From Lysobacterales bacterium (lineage in GTDB: Bacteria > Pseudomonadota > Gammaproteobacteria > Xanthomonadales > SZUA-36), in the NCBI GenBank assembly GCA_021648045.1, contig JAKITM010000002.1:27200-91199 (forward strand): DNA of 64,000 nt, given 5' to 3'. Under the pieces are notes generated by a model that worked only from the letters and a program-made list of their open reading frames with translations, was not told the DNA's origin and ran no database searches. Shown here piece by piece: positions 44,732 to 55,700 of this stretch. The translations under genes were made by a program, and so were the position numbers. Positions within the stretch are counted from its first letter, which is position 1. Every line of letters starts with the position of its first letter.

Positions 44732-46690
44732 ATGAATATACGTAAAACATTAATCGCCAGTGCGGTCACGCTGGTACTAGCCAGTACTTCATCAGTTATG
44801 GCAGAAAAGGTGCCGTTTGACAAGCAGCCACCTATAGAAACAATGCCGCTGATAGAAACGGCCCCAAGTGGTTTCTTTGTTGGTGCACCGATTGTCAATA
44901 ATATGACTGTGATGATCGTACGGGTATACAACAGCCAGGGTGAATTGGTTCTTAATACCCGCTCCAAGGGCGAACCGGTAGAATTATTCGCCGCCAATTT
45001 ACCTGATGGTGAATACAGCTACGAGATAAAAACCATTCTCAAGCTGGATATGCCCACCGGGCAAGGGGCTGACTCTATCGATGAGGTCTCTAGCCGTGAT
45101 GCTGGTAGCTTTATCATCAACGGGAGTTCTCTTTTTGAGGAAAGTATGCGTGATAGCGATCAATTGCTAGAAATGCAGGAAGAAGCTTCTGTGCTTGAGC
45201 GGATCATCGATCAGGCAGGTTTCCTTGCAGGTACAGCCCTGAATATACTGATCCCTGCGGCTCATGCACAGAATATTACTATTGACTCTTCGAGTCCTAC
45301 ATTAACTTTTGATGATACCGGTGATGTCGGCACCGAATGGCAGATTACTGGAGATGGTGCGTCTTTTAATGATTTCAGAATCCTGGATAGAATTGGAACA
45401 AATTCTCATCAAGTTATTGATATAAACAGTGCTCCCGGATCTAATTCAAGTCTGAATTCATTAGTGGTGGATTCTGATGGTGATATCCACATGGGAGGCG
45501 GCTCGCTCTATCTGGATGACTCCTCGGCAACAATGTCACTAGGCTGGGACAGTACATCGGCCGACTTTTCAATCTCTGATACCACGCCTGATATTCGTTT
45601 TCACGACGAAACAGATACTGCAGAAGCCGAAATGGAATTAAATGGAGGCTTTTTCAGGTTGTGGGCACGAACTACTGATGTTGCTACTTGGACAATCCCG
45701 TTTGCGGCGCATGTAGATGCGCCTAGCAATTCAATTTTGATTAGTTCTAGTGGGGCAGTTACCGTTGCTGGTGGGATTAACGATTTGGGTACAATTTTTA
45801 CAGTTGGTAATTCCACAACTTCCAGAACGCAAATGTCCTTTGTGGATGCGGATGGCTCAATGGAGATTGAATATGGTCAGGGCCTTGGCAATGTTTTAGA
45901 GTTCGAGAGAGCTGGTGGTGCGATTGTTCGATTTGATATGGACGCTCCAAGTAGCTCTATATCCCTGGACGGTCAAGGCTGGGTTGGTTTCGGTACCAAT
46001 TCACCGGATTCGCAAATAGATATTTCAAACAGTGGCCCAGCTTTTCGTCTAACCAATACCGGGCCTGGAGCGGGTATTTGGGAGGTCTTTGTTAATCCGA
46101 ATACGGGCCGTTTCAATTTAGCTAACCGCCAGGCGGGCGCTAATGTAGTACCGTTTAAGTTTGACGATGGCGCAGGTAACAACCTGCTGCGTATTGGAAT
46201 CAGCGGTACCAATGGTCTGGCTTCGCGTACTGTCAGTATTGGCGGAGCTAGTGTTGGAGAAGCAGCCGTCCTAGATGTCAGGGGTTCCATTATGGTTGAT
46301 GGTTCCGTCATACATGCGGACTTTGTCTTCGAGCCGGATTATGAGCTAATGTCCATAAAAGAGAATGCGAACTTTATGTGGCAGAACAAACATCTGCCGT
46401 CGCTACCAAAAGCACCTAAAGGCCTCAGAGGTCCGGTTAATTTGGTGGGTCACCAGATGGGCATATTAGAAGAGCTAGAAAAGGCGCATATCTATATTGA
46501 ACAGTTGCACAAGAACAGTGAGGCTCTGGTCAATGGGCACCGGGAGTTACTTTCCGCTTTTCACCAACAACAAGTACAGCTTGATGACTTAAAACTGCAA
46601 AAAGAAGAGCTGGCAGGGTTAAAACAGTTGGTATCGCAACTTGTAAATCAATCTTCTTTTGGACAGTTACAGACGGTATTTACTAAATAA
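44732..46690 (+). CDS. Secreted tail-fibre-like surface protein
   Basis: A 652-residue exported protein with signal peptide MNIRKTLIASAVTLVLASTSSVMAE. The middle (about 200-440) consists of repeated short beta motifs (SPTLTFDDTGDVG, TPDIRFHDETDTAEAEMELN), like phage or surface fibre proteins. The last 220 residues contain DSQIDISNSGPAFRLTNTGP, VLDVRGSIMVDGSV and ADFVFEPDYELMSIKENANF, ending in a coiled coil. This C terminus is shared with the next gene and resembles a domain common at the C terminus of Bacteroidetes tail-fibre-like proteins. RBS AGAGGAAAG. The start is preceded by the tandem repeat. Role probably adhesion or surface display. Confidence 0.72.
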   Translation: MNIRKTLIASAVTLVLASTSSVMAEKVPFDKQPPIETMPLIETAPSGFFVGAPIVNNMTVMIVRVYNSQGELVLNTRSKGEPVELFAANLPDGEYSYEIKTILKLDMPTGQGADSIDEVSSRDAGSFIINGSSLFEESMRDSDQLLEMQEEASVLERIIDQAGFLAGTALNILIPAAHAQNITIDSSSPTLTFDDTGDVGTEWQITGDGASFNDFRILDRIGTNSHQVIDINSAPGSNSSLNSLVVDSDGDIHMGGGSLYLDDSSATMSLGWDSTSADFSISDTTPDIRFHDETDTAEAEMELNGGFFRLWARTTDVATWTIPFAAHVDAPSNSILISSSGAVTVAGGINDLGTIFTVGNSTTSRTQMSFVDADGSMEIEYGQGLGNVLEFERAGGAIVRFDMDAPSSSISLDGQGWVGFGTNSPDSQIDISNSGPAFRLTNTGPGAGIWEVFVNPNTGRFNLANRQAGANVVPFKFDDGAGNNLLRIGISGTNGLASRTVSIGGASVGEAAVLDVRGSIMVDGSVIHADFVFEPDYELMSIKENANFMWQNKHLPSLPKAPKGLRGPVNLVGHQMGILEELEKAHIYIEQLHKNSEALVNGHRELLSAFHQQQVQLDDLKLQKEELAGLKQLVSQLVNQSSFGQLQTVFTK

Positions 46691-46712
46691 TCTAAACCTT
46701 TCAATACTATTT

Positions 46713-46740
46713 AAAGCCGGCTCGAGAGCCGGCTTTTTTT
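46713..46740 (+). terminator. Intrinsic terminator after secreted protein gene
   Basis: AAAGCCGGCT-CG-AGAGCCGGCTTT with a run of eight T, 22 bases after the stop. Confidence 0.93.
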
Positions 46741-46988
46741 GGCTGGAGTTTTGCATTTTCCCAACTGGCGAGTCTGTCATATTCGTTCTCATCGAGTGAT
46801 TATGAACAATTTGGACTATTTGAGACTCATTTATGTTAGAACACACCTCACCCTTCATGTTCATTTTATATTGGACAAGGCTTCTTATTGACATGCTTAA
46901 TGGCAAGTGCTATTTTTACTGGTGTCTATATTAGAGGAAAGTCCAGCCAAATTTCACTTTTGACAAATTGTAGCTACTGGAGAAAAAC

Positions 46989-47215
46989 TTGAAATATAAA
47001 CTAGTCTTAACAGCGTTGGCTTTATTGGCTAGCCCGCAGATATATTCACAGACTTGTCCAGCACTGACTTATGATACAAATGTCAGTGTCTTTGAAAGCC
47101 CACCCGGGGGGCCTGCCTAGATAATGGTGGTGCTAACTTTGAAACATGGGCGGTTGAGTGCGATGGAAACTCGAGAGCATTTGCCTACGCTGTCTGCCTG
47201 GATATAACCCCTTAA
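46989..47215 (+). pseudogene. Small secreted Cys-rich protein, frameshifted at a G6 run
   Basis: From TTG 46989 (GGAG seven bases upstream) a signal peptide LKYKLVLTALALLASPQIYS and QTCPALTYDTNVSVFESPP are read, then TAG at 47118. The +1 frame after the six G at 47106-47111 continues as ACLDNGGANFETWAVECDG and AYAVCLDITP, stopping at 47213-47215. One extra G would restore a protein of about 77 residues with four cysteines. This may be a phase-variable tract, a true pseudogene or a sequence error. Confidence 0.6.
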
Positions 47216-47279
47216 GCTGGGCATTTTCAAATGCAGAAAAAACTTAGAGTATAAGAAGATTTTAAATTGGAGAATAATC

Positions 47280-48068
47280 ATGAAAAATACAAGCTATAAA
47301 ATATACGGGGTTCTTATTGCCATACCAATGTTTGCCTTATCATCAGGCCTACAGGCACAGATGCATGTTGACAGTGTCGGAAATGTTGGAGTTGGTACGT
47401 TTACGCCGGATTCGCAAATAGATATTGAAGCCAGTGGCCCAGCTTTTCGTCTAACCAATATCGGGCCTGGCGCGGGTAATTGGGAAGTCTTTGTTAACCC
47501 CAATACGGGCCGTTTCAACTTAGCAAACCGCGAGGTGGGTGCTGGTGTAGTACCGTTTAAGTTTGACGATGGCGCAGGTAACAACATGTTGCGGATTGGT
47601 ATCAATGGTGCCAATGGTCTGGCTCCGCGCACGGTTAGTATTGGCAGTAGCTCCCCGGGTGAGGAAACGACTTTAGATGTTAGAGGCTCTATTATGGTAC
47701 ATGGCTCTATTGTGCATGCGGACTATGTCTTCGAGCCGGATTATGACCTGATGTCCATAAAAGAGAACGCGGACTTTATGTGGCAGAACAAACATCTGCC
47801 GGCGCTACCAAAAGCACCTGAAGGTCTGAAAGGTCCGGTCAATCTGGTGGGCCATCTGATGGGCATGTTAGAAGAACTAGAAAAGGCGCATATTTATATT
47901 GATCAGTTGAATAAGGATAATCAGGCGCTGATCAATGGGCATAGGGAGCTATTAAAGGCTGTCAGCTTACAACAAGACAAGTTGGATAGAATTGACCAGC
48001 TGGAGCAGTTGGTGCATCAACTTATTACAGAACAAAATGGGCAAAGTATTTTGACATCCCTAAAATAA
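47280..48068 (+). CDS. Secreted protein sharing the C-terminal domain of the upstream gene
   Basis: A 262-residue exported protein: signal peptide MKNTSYKIYGVLIAIPMFAL with cleavage after LQA. Residues about 40-240 match the C-terminal domain of the 44732 gene nearly residue for residue (DSQIDIEASGPAFRLTN, VDYVFEPDYDLMSIKENAD-type segment, ending in a coiled coil with EELEKAHIYIDQL). It therefore looks like a stand-alone copy of that C-terminal domain. RBS GGAG before ATG. It ends at two intrinsic terminators. Likely to be a partner or alternative head piece, an inference. Confidence 0.72.
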   Translation: MKNTSYKIYGVLIAIPMFALSSGLQAQMHVDSVGNVGVGTFTPDSQIDIEASGPAFRLTNIGPGAGNWEVFVNPNTGRFNLANREVGAGVVPFKFDDGAGNNMLRIGINGANGLAPRTVSIGSSSPGEETTLDVRGSIMVHGSIVHADYVFEPDYDLMSIKENADFMWQNKHLPALPKAPEGLKGPVNLVGHLMGMLEELEKAHIYIDQLNKDNQALINGHRELLKAVSLQQDKLDRIDQLEQLVHQLITEQNGQSILTSLK

Positions 48069-48085
48069 TGTAATTGACCTATAAA

Positions 48086-48106
48086 AGACCAGCTTTGGCT
48101 GGTTTT
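48086..48106 (+). terminator. Intrinsic terminator 1 after the paralogue
   Basis: ACCAGC-TTTG-GCTGGT followed by TTT. Short stem. Confidence 0.65.
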
Positions 48107-48120
48107 AGATATAAAATATT

Positions 48121-48146
48121 CCCCGGCTAAAGCCGGGGTTTGTTTT
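48121..48146 (+). terminator. Intrinsic terminator 2 after the paralogue
   Basis: CCCCGGCT-AA-AGCCGGGG followed by TTTGTTTT, a strong stem. A short frame beginning at 48147 (MEMPDYSQWIKAID, 43 residues) follows but has no ribosome site. Confidence 0.85.
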
Positions 48147-48363
48147 ATGGAAATGCCTGATTATTCACAGTGGATTAAAGCAATAGATACACCGATGTTA
48201 TCAGAATTACCTAATATGTTGCCACAAGAAAGTTTTAAGGACCGGGGTTTTGCTGGTTATTCTAAACCAAGCAATTAAGCATCCACATGCTTAAAGGAAC
48301 AATCTGTTGCATGGTCGTTTAAGCGGCCTCCTGCAGCTGTATGTAGTACACCGTGTTACCAGC
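48147..48363. other. Short unassigned gap
   Basis: Only the 43-residue frame at 48147-48278 is open, without ribosome site or recognised family. Nothing else seen. Confidence 0.4.
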
Positions 48364-49326
48364 TTATGATTGTTGATCAACGATTTCTTTACCTATTTCA
48401 TCAGTTGGTATTCCCAAAAACTTATATAATGAAGATGTGTTGTCTTCAAGCTCTTGAATGCATGAACAAGGCATGTTTGACAGTAGTGTTTTTGAGGCTG
48501 ATTCAAAATCATACCCAAGTAACTCAAACCTCTTTTTACCAACATAATTAAGATAATCATAAAGCAGCCGCCAGTGCTGCGGATCATCTAAATTATCAAC
48601 CCATCTCATTGCATTACCCGTATCAATAGTTTTTCTTTTATATACTTTGTGAGGGTCACCATAAGGCCATTTTTCATCATCACTACTATTGTAGTCAGTA
48701 AGGATGTTTTGATTAAATTTTACTCCCAAATAGTTAAACACCTCTTGGAAAGTATTTGCCGGATCAGATAAAATATCTTCATAGCGTAAAAAAAAGAAAT
48801 CGTTCTTTTTCATTGCGACTAGCTTTGAAAGAATATCGAGACCAGTGACTAAGTCAATTTTGAAATTAGCAAGCCGTGTTAAATCTTTATTTGCCCAGGT
48901 TTTGATAATTGAACTCAATACTCCCAGCGGGTTTCTAAGGAGTATGATTATTTTAGCGTTTGGAAAAACCTCTTTGAGCTCATTCGCTATAAGGTAATAT
49001 CTGGGGGTTTTGTCTAAAAAAAATCTTTTACCATGGGCGCTCGAATATTCGGAATATATTGAAGTATAAGCATTGCGAATATGTTCAATATATTTTTTTC
49101 TGCCCCCGCCAGGCAGGTGAGATATAAAATCTTGTGTGGCAATATACTCAAGTGGTTTGCTGTACTCAGCAATACAATCGGTTTTTTTTAAAGCATATAA
49201 GGGTGCAAGCATAAGCCAGGGCTCAGACCGAGTATAGATATCAGAGCTAGCCCCAAGTATTTTTTGCGTTAAAGTTGAGCCGCTTCTAGGTAGTGATATT
49301 AAAAATATTAAATTTTTATCAGGCAT
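48364..49326 (-). CDS. Sulfotransferase family protein
   Basis: A 320-residue protein. NLIFLISLPRSGSTLTQKIL holds the 5'-loop (PRSGST), IIILLRNPLGVLSSIIKTWA the 3'-phosphate motif and FFLRYEDILSDPANTFQEVF the late YEDIL helix. RSEPWLMLAPLY near residue 40 is a common segment of such enzymes. It looks intact. It lies alone on the minus strand between secreted-protein genes and a membrane-protein gene. Confidence 0.88.
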   Translation of the reverse strand: MPDKNLIFLISLPRSGSTLTQKILGASSDIYTRSEPWLMLAPLYALKKTDCIAEYSKPLEYIATQDFISHLPGGGRKKYIEHIRNAYTSIYSEYSSAHGKRFFLDKTPRYYLIANELKEVFPNAKIIILLRNPLGVLSSIIKTWANKDLTRLANFKIDLVTGLDILSKLVAMKKNDFFFLRYEDILSDPANTFQEVFNYLGVKFNQNILTDYNSSDDEKWPYGDPHKVYKRKTIDTGNAMRWVDNLDDPQHWRLLYDYLNYVGKKRFELLGYDFESASKTLLSNMPCSCIQELEDNTSSLYKFLGIPTDEIGKEIVDQQS

Positions 49327-49433
49327 CTATTGTCTATAATATATATTATTAGCTGGGCTTTGGACTTCAAAGAAATCAGATCAATTAGTGCTGTGTTGAA
49401 TATCTTATTATACCTCACACTGTAGGCCGAACC

Positions 49434-50069
49434 TCAATGATTGGTATTGTCCACAAATGAGGATGTTATTTTACTACCGATAAAACGGTCAAGTTCTGCA
49501 TATTCAATGAATTTGAGACGACAGGTATGCTTGATATATATCTTGAAATTGTAACTGCCTTCAGACCAATCATTAAGGGGAGTATTTGTTGCTTCATCCT
49601 TTTGATAAAACAATATAGATTTTTTTATTGATTTATTGCTGTGAACGGCAAATGGTGAAAATGGTCCGGTGATTGATTCATGATTAAATTTTTGCGGTTC
49701 ATCTGAAAAATGGTTGCTGATTATTTCATTAATAGGCGAATATAGTTTTGTAGTGCCATTACCTTTAACTTTAATTGAAATGTCTTCAATTACACCCGAG
49801 CCATGGCCATCGTTAACAAACTGCAACGAAATAATGAGGTCTGCATGGTGCAGAGGCTCCTTTAATGTCGGAACCAAAGTAGCCTCATCCACCACCAACG
49901 CGAGCTTGAAAGGTGTTAGCTCATTCTTAAATGCACTGACAGTCAATGAAACTAAAAGCGCTACCAGAGCAATTATTGCACTAATTCGTGAAGCATCGGG
50001 TGGTAACAAAAATAGCGACGCAATTAGACCAAGTAGCACTAGAAGGAGGGTTAAGCATATCCTGTTCAT
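49434..50069 (-). CDS. Hypothetical protein with two N-terminal membrane helices
   Basis: A 211-residue protein with two hydrophobic helices (about 5-22 and 29-47), then a soluble domain with beta-strand pattern (ADLIISLQFVNDGHGSGVI, EDISIKVKGNG, SYNFKIYIKHTC). No family was recognised. Orientation of the helices suggests the soluble part is on one side of the inner membrane. ATG 50069. Confidence 0.6.
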   Translation of the reverse strand: MNRICLTLLLVLLGLIASLFLLPPDASRISAIIALVALLVSLTVSAFKNELTPFKLALVVDEATLVPTLKEPLHHADLIISLQFVNDGHGSGVIEDISIKVKGNGTTKLYSPINEIISNHFSDEPQKFNHESITGPFSPFAVHSNKSIKKSILFYQKDEATNTPLNDWSEGSYNFKIYIKHTCRLKFIEYAELDRFIGSKITSSFVDNTNH

Positions 50070-50350
50070 CTATATATCTTCAGTGGAAAGATTTCCATAA
50101 TAATACAGGTTTTAAAACAATGAAAGTGCTTTGAGATGCCCTACAACAAATATTAGTCAGTTGGGTAATTTTGGCACCATATTTGATCGTTTGAATTTAT
50201 CATAGAAAGTTCTGGCTGTCGCTTCCGCAAGGAACGATGTAAAATGTACTGGGATAAAGGTTTCTCAAAGAGGCGTGACTAATAAACAATGGTTTTTAAT
50301 AGCTATAAATATATACAAAGTATAGGCCACCCATCGACGACGCTTAAACT
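50070..50350. other. AT-rich gap
   Basis: About 280 bases between divergent genes. No gene or clear promoter was found. Confidence 0.4.
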
Positions 50351-51391
<1,041 letters not shown>

Positions 51392-51394
51392 AGC

Positions 51395-52306
51395 TTATGC
51401 AGCCGGCCGTAAAAAGTCCCGTAGTGCCCGGAAGGGTGCCAGCGCTAGCCTTGGGTTCTTATACCTCAAGGCAAACAGCGGCAGACCAAAGACGCGAAAT
51501 AGAATGACGGATGGCAAGCACAATGGGTGGTAGCGCCAGGTATATTTGAATGCACTTAAAGCGGCATGGTAGGCGGCAAATGCCTTAGCTTTCTTGTCGG
51601 TAGAAGAGTCGCCACCTTTGTGTACCACCTTGGCACCCTGGCACCACCCCAGTGTTTCACTAGTGTTTAAGTGCTCTACGAGGTCGAGTTCTTCGTAATA
51701 GAGAAAATAGTCTTCGTTTAATCCGTGCAGTCGATTTAAAAGCTCATTTTTTATCAACATAGCTGCACCATAAATATAGTCCAGTGCAGGTGGCTCTATA
51801 TGTGGCAGTTGGCTTGTCTTCAGCCCGGCGAATGCACGCTTTTCCTTACCCAGCCAGCGATAGTAAATACAGCCACCAGCACACTGCACTTTTAAGGTTG
51901 CGGCATCGATTACCGTAGGCCCCCATATTGCCACAGCGGGGTCTTTCATAATAGATTGAGAAAGTTTTATTAGCGAGCCTGTTTCAACAGTAAGGTCGTT
52001 ATTAAGCAACCAAAAATAATTAATTTGGGCGTTTTTAGCAGCAGCAAAAATGCCTTTATTCATACCTGCAGAAAAACCAGTGTTTTCAGGGTTTTCAATC
52101 ACGGTAACAAGGTTATCAGCCACATTAGTATTAACCCAATTTTTTATAACATCAGCAGATTGGTCGCTTGAGCCATTATCAACTATCCACAAATGACTAT
52201 GGACATGCTCAGAACTCAAATCCATATCATCTAGTACAGAGCGTGTACATTCGAGTGTAGCGGGCGCATTTTCCCAGTTCAAAATGATAATGGCGATATT
52301 TAACAT
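51395..52306 (-). CDS. Family 2 glycosyltransferase (rhamnosyltransferase-like)
   Basis: A 303-residue GT2. AIIILNWENAPATLECTRSV and LWIVDNGSSDQSADVI are the N-terminal nucleotide-binding motifs, FWLLNNDLTVE the acidic motif, and YIYGAAMLIKNELLNRLHGL with EELDLVEHL the acceptor-side segments. The overlap of one base with the upstream 52306 gene suggests coupling with the small sulfotransferase-like gene. Polysaccharide branch or chain assembly is the likely task. Confidence 0.88.
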   Translation of the reverse strand: MLNIAIIILNWENAPATLECTRSVLDDMDLSSEHVHSHLWIVDNGSSDQSADVIKNWVNTNVADNLVTVIENPENTGFSAGMNKGIFAAAKNAQINYFWLLNNDLTVETGSLIKLSQSIMKDPAVAIWGPTVIDAATLKVQCAGGCIYYRWLGKEKRAFAGLKTSQLPHIEPPALDYIYGAAMLIKNELLNRLHGLNEDYFLYYEELDLVEHLNTSETLGWCQGAKVVHKGGDSSTDKKAKAFAAYHAALSAFKYTWRYHPLCLPSVILFRVFGLPLFALRYKNPRLALAPFRALRDFLRPAA

Positions 52307-52749
52307 TATTCAAACATCCAGCGATAAGGACTGTTTTGGAAAAAAGTTTGTAATTCTGCTAGGTTGGGGCACCTTTGTGAAAGCGGCATATATTCTTGCT
52401 TGCGTAATGACTTTTCGACAGAAGTGGCTTTAGCACCAACAAAATTCTGGATATCGGTAGTCAGCTGATCCCAGTCCTGGATCAGGTTTTCATAGGTTAT
52501 GTGAAGGCGACCATGATGTAGAAATATCTTGAAGCCGACGGCCCGCACCCTATTTCGCCGGCTGTCTTCAAAAAAGGCTTGGGCCCGGGCTTTACCATCC
52601 TGCTGGAGGGATTCAGGGTGGCTATGTTTGTTGAAATATTCCCCGGCCATAACAATTCGGGAGTTTTGCCTGAGGCCAAATTTCAGAAGATTTGAACCGC
52701 AACGACCAAGGCCAACTAATACAAACTTTGTGTTTTTGTTTAGCATCAT
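52306..52749 (-). CDS. Short sulfotransferase-like protein (possible internal deletion)
   Basis: A 147-residue protein with the 5'-loop FVLVGLGRCGSNLLKFGLRQ at the N terminus and a C-terminal segment RLHITYENLIQDWDQL resembling the late motif of the family. The middle, with the 3'-phosphate motif, is absent: FKIFLHHG joins directly to RLHITYENL. Typical relatives have 220-250 residues, so about 80-90 residues were probably deleted in frame. It may be non-functional. Neighbours on both sides are glycan-assembly genes in one direction. Confidence 0.6.
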   Translation of the reverse strand: MMLNKNTKFVLVGLGRCGSNLLKFGLRQNSRIVMAGEYFNKHSHPESLQQDGKARAQAFFEDSRRNRVRAVGFKIFLHHGRLHITYENLIQDWDQLTTDIQNFVGAKATSVEKSLRKQEYMPLSQRCPNLAELQTFFQNSPYRWMFE

Positions 52750-52761
52750 AATGCAGAAGGC

Positions 52762-55700
52762 CTAGAGTGAGCGGGTTTGTACATATATTTGCTTAATTCT
52801 ACCGGGTAATTCGAATATTTTACTGGGTGATTTCGAAAATGCCTCAAGTATTGCCACCCCTAGCTGATGGGCTGCTGTTTTTTTCAAAATTATAGAGCGC
52901 TCAATAAACTGCTGGTGACTATAGGTTTGAGCCATTTTATTTTTAAAGTGCTGTTGTTTCTTTCTGCCTCTTTTACTTAGCATATCAAAAACCAGTAGTA
53001 ACAAGCGGAAAGGTAGAAGAAATATTAAAGTTGGCTGTTTTGCTATATCAACAAAAACAGACCCCAGTCTATAGCCATAATCCATTTGGGTGATAATGGA
53101 ACTGTTCGCACTAAGCAATGGCATAGCTTTGTAGTAATTGTAGCGAGTGCTTAGCTGATCACCTGATTTTAATATCCCCAGTATATTTACAGGAATTGAG
53201 CCTTCGCGGCATAGATACTCGAAGGACTCGCTGTTGTTACCTTCCAAAACCTGGGAAACGAGGGGAAATTGCTGTCTTTTTAGCAGTAACAAGGCCAACG
53301 GCAGGTGTTTTGCCTGATTCCAGATTGTCTCATCGGGCACCGACTGGAGAAAAGCCGCTAATAACGCTAATGCTTGTTGCTGCGAGCCTGGAGCTTCCTT
53401 GAGAGTTGTTGTTGACTGCTGTTTCCAGAGAAACCTGTCGTATCGCAGGATTAAAAACCCAAGGGCGTGATTTTTAACTCGCCTCGGTAGGCCCGATGTA
53501 TCCAGAATTGATCTTGCCAATTGCGCGGCGATGAGTATTTGCCGGAATTTTTCAGCCGTAAATGTTTGTGTTCCCGAAAGTGCCGGACTAGCCGCTGGTC
53601 TGGCAATATACAGATACACCACTGCATTTGTTTTACAAATTGTTGTGGCACTGGTAAACAGTTTGAAATTGAAAACCTGATCTTCATGATAACTCTGTGG
53701 GAAATATATCTTGTGTTCAAGCAGAAGGCGTCTTGAAATGAGTTTGCCGACACAACTGGGATCGTAAAAAACATGTGGCCAGCTCGCTGGGGTAAAACTA
53801 CGCGGTGCTTTTGAGTAATGGTAGTAAGCCTGGTTTATTTGTTGTGTGTTTCCCTTTTCGTCTGTAGAAGCGACAAGCCCAACCGAAATATCGGCAGAGG
53901 TTAAGCGGATTTCATGGTGCAAATCAGCAAGACAGTTCTTTGGCAGCACATCATCTGCATCAACAAAAGTGACATATTGACCCCGAGCCGCATCAAGCCC
54001 TCGATCCCTAGCCACTCCCTGTTTGGCGTTAGCTTGGCTAATAACCTGGATGTTGGAATATAGCTGGGAATAGCCTGTTATGACATCCCAGGTAGTGTCT
54101 GTACTGCCATCATCAACAATGACCAGCTCAACACTGCCTGTATAACTTTGCTTGAGAACAGAGTCAATACATTGGCTAAGAATATCTGCGCAATTGTAGG
54201 CAGGGATGATTACGCTAATATCATAAGTCGATTGTATTATCAGGTCGGCTGGTAATGGCACATAATGATCAAAGCGATCTCTCAAAGGCAGTATGTTATC
54301 GAACAAGGGGTGATGCTGCGGTTCAAACAAAACACTTACTACCCCATGTTGTTGCGCAAAAGCGCTGATTTTCTGTAAAAACCCCAACAATTTTTCAAGA
54401 CTAAAGAAAACTGTAGCCCACGGGCTTTGGGCGTTCAAGTGAGGCTCAAGTAGCAAAATATCGATTTCCCCCACCTTGATAATATCCTCCCAATTATCCG
54501 GGCTGATAGCTATATGCGTTGTCGATTTTGAGTCGGGGATATTCAGCAAATACCCAATATTGGCAGGTACATCAATTTCAGCGGAATTTAAACGCTTCAA
54601 ATAGGATGCTAAACTTGGTTGTTTGAATTGTTCATCAGGCTTAGCCATGCTTTGCTCTGATTTACCCTGCGAGTGTTTGATTTTCTCAACTATGCGCTTA
54701 CAGTTTTCTCGGTCACGGAATGGCAAAGTGATATCCAGAAGGCGTAGTTTTTCATCAGGAATTGTAAAATCAGCAAGCAAATATTCTTCAAGCTTTTGAA
54801 GCACAGCGTCTTGTGTAGAACACATATCTGTAAATATTCGGTTATCAGCCAGGGCAAAGGCGTCAATTTTACGCTCACCGAGCATGGCGGCTTTATCAAA
54901 CTGGTAACAAATAACCGGTTTTTCCATCTGCCCCATATCAAACATAACACTGGAATAATCAGTAATCAGCAAGCTGGCATCTTGCAGCAAGATCTTAATA
55001 TCTCGACTGTCGGTCTCTTGGGTCGAAATTCTAATATTCGAATTAGCGGCTTGTTTAAATAAAGGCAGGTATTTTTCCAGTCGAAAGTGCAGTTTAAAGG
55101 TTATCTGAGCATTGTAGCGGAGCAGCAACTTGTTTAGTTCTGTTGACTCTAGAAGACCATTAAAATGCTGAAAGTAGGCGCTGGACTTAAATTCGAGGAC
55201 GTTTTCTTCGGTTAGCGCCTCGCTTGTATCCCAGCGAGATGAATCAAATGTTTTTCTCCAGGTGGGTAGAATTAATATTTCATTTCGCCCGGCAGAGGTA
55301 TCCGTTAAAGTATCCCAACGCGGCAAACCAGTTTGCATAAACAGGGATTTAGAAAAACCCCAGAATCTGGATGCTGCATCTATATCCAATCGGCTACTAC
55401 AGATAACCCGGTTAATATAGGGAAGGCGGCGTTGGTACACACCCGGGCTATAGGCAAGATACCCATGCGTAAGGTAGATAAATGTAGTATTGCTATAATT
55501 TAAAGCATCAAGCGATGACACTAGAATATCTGCCGCCGTGTCGGTAAAGAACATATGGCTTGCCTGCTTTATGCGTTTATTCCACTCAGGACTGCCTTTA
55601 TAAATAATACGGCTTTTGTATCTGGGTTCAGGCGAGATTGTTTTTTTGTGCTTTAGGACATAATAACTCTCTATATCGGCGCAGCTATCAACACAATGCT

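Noticed and set aside
48147..48278. 43-residue frame MEMPDYSQWIKAIDTPM...
   Set aside because: No ribosome site, follows a terminator, no recognised family.
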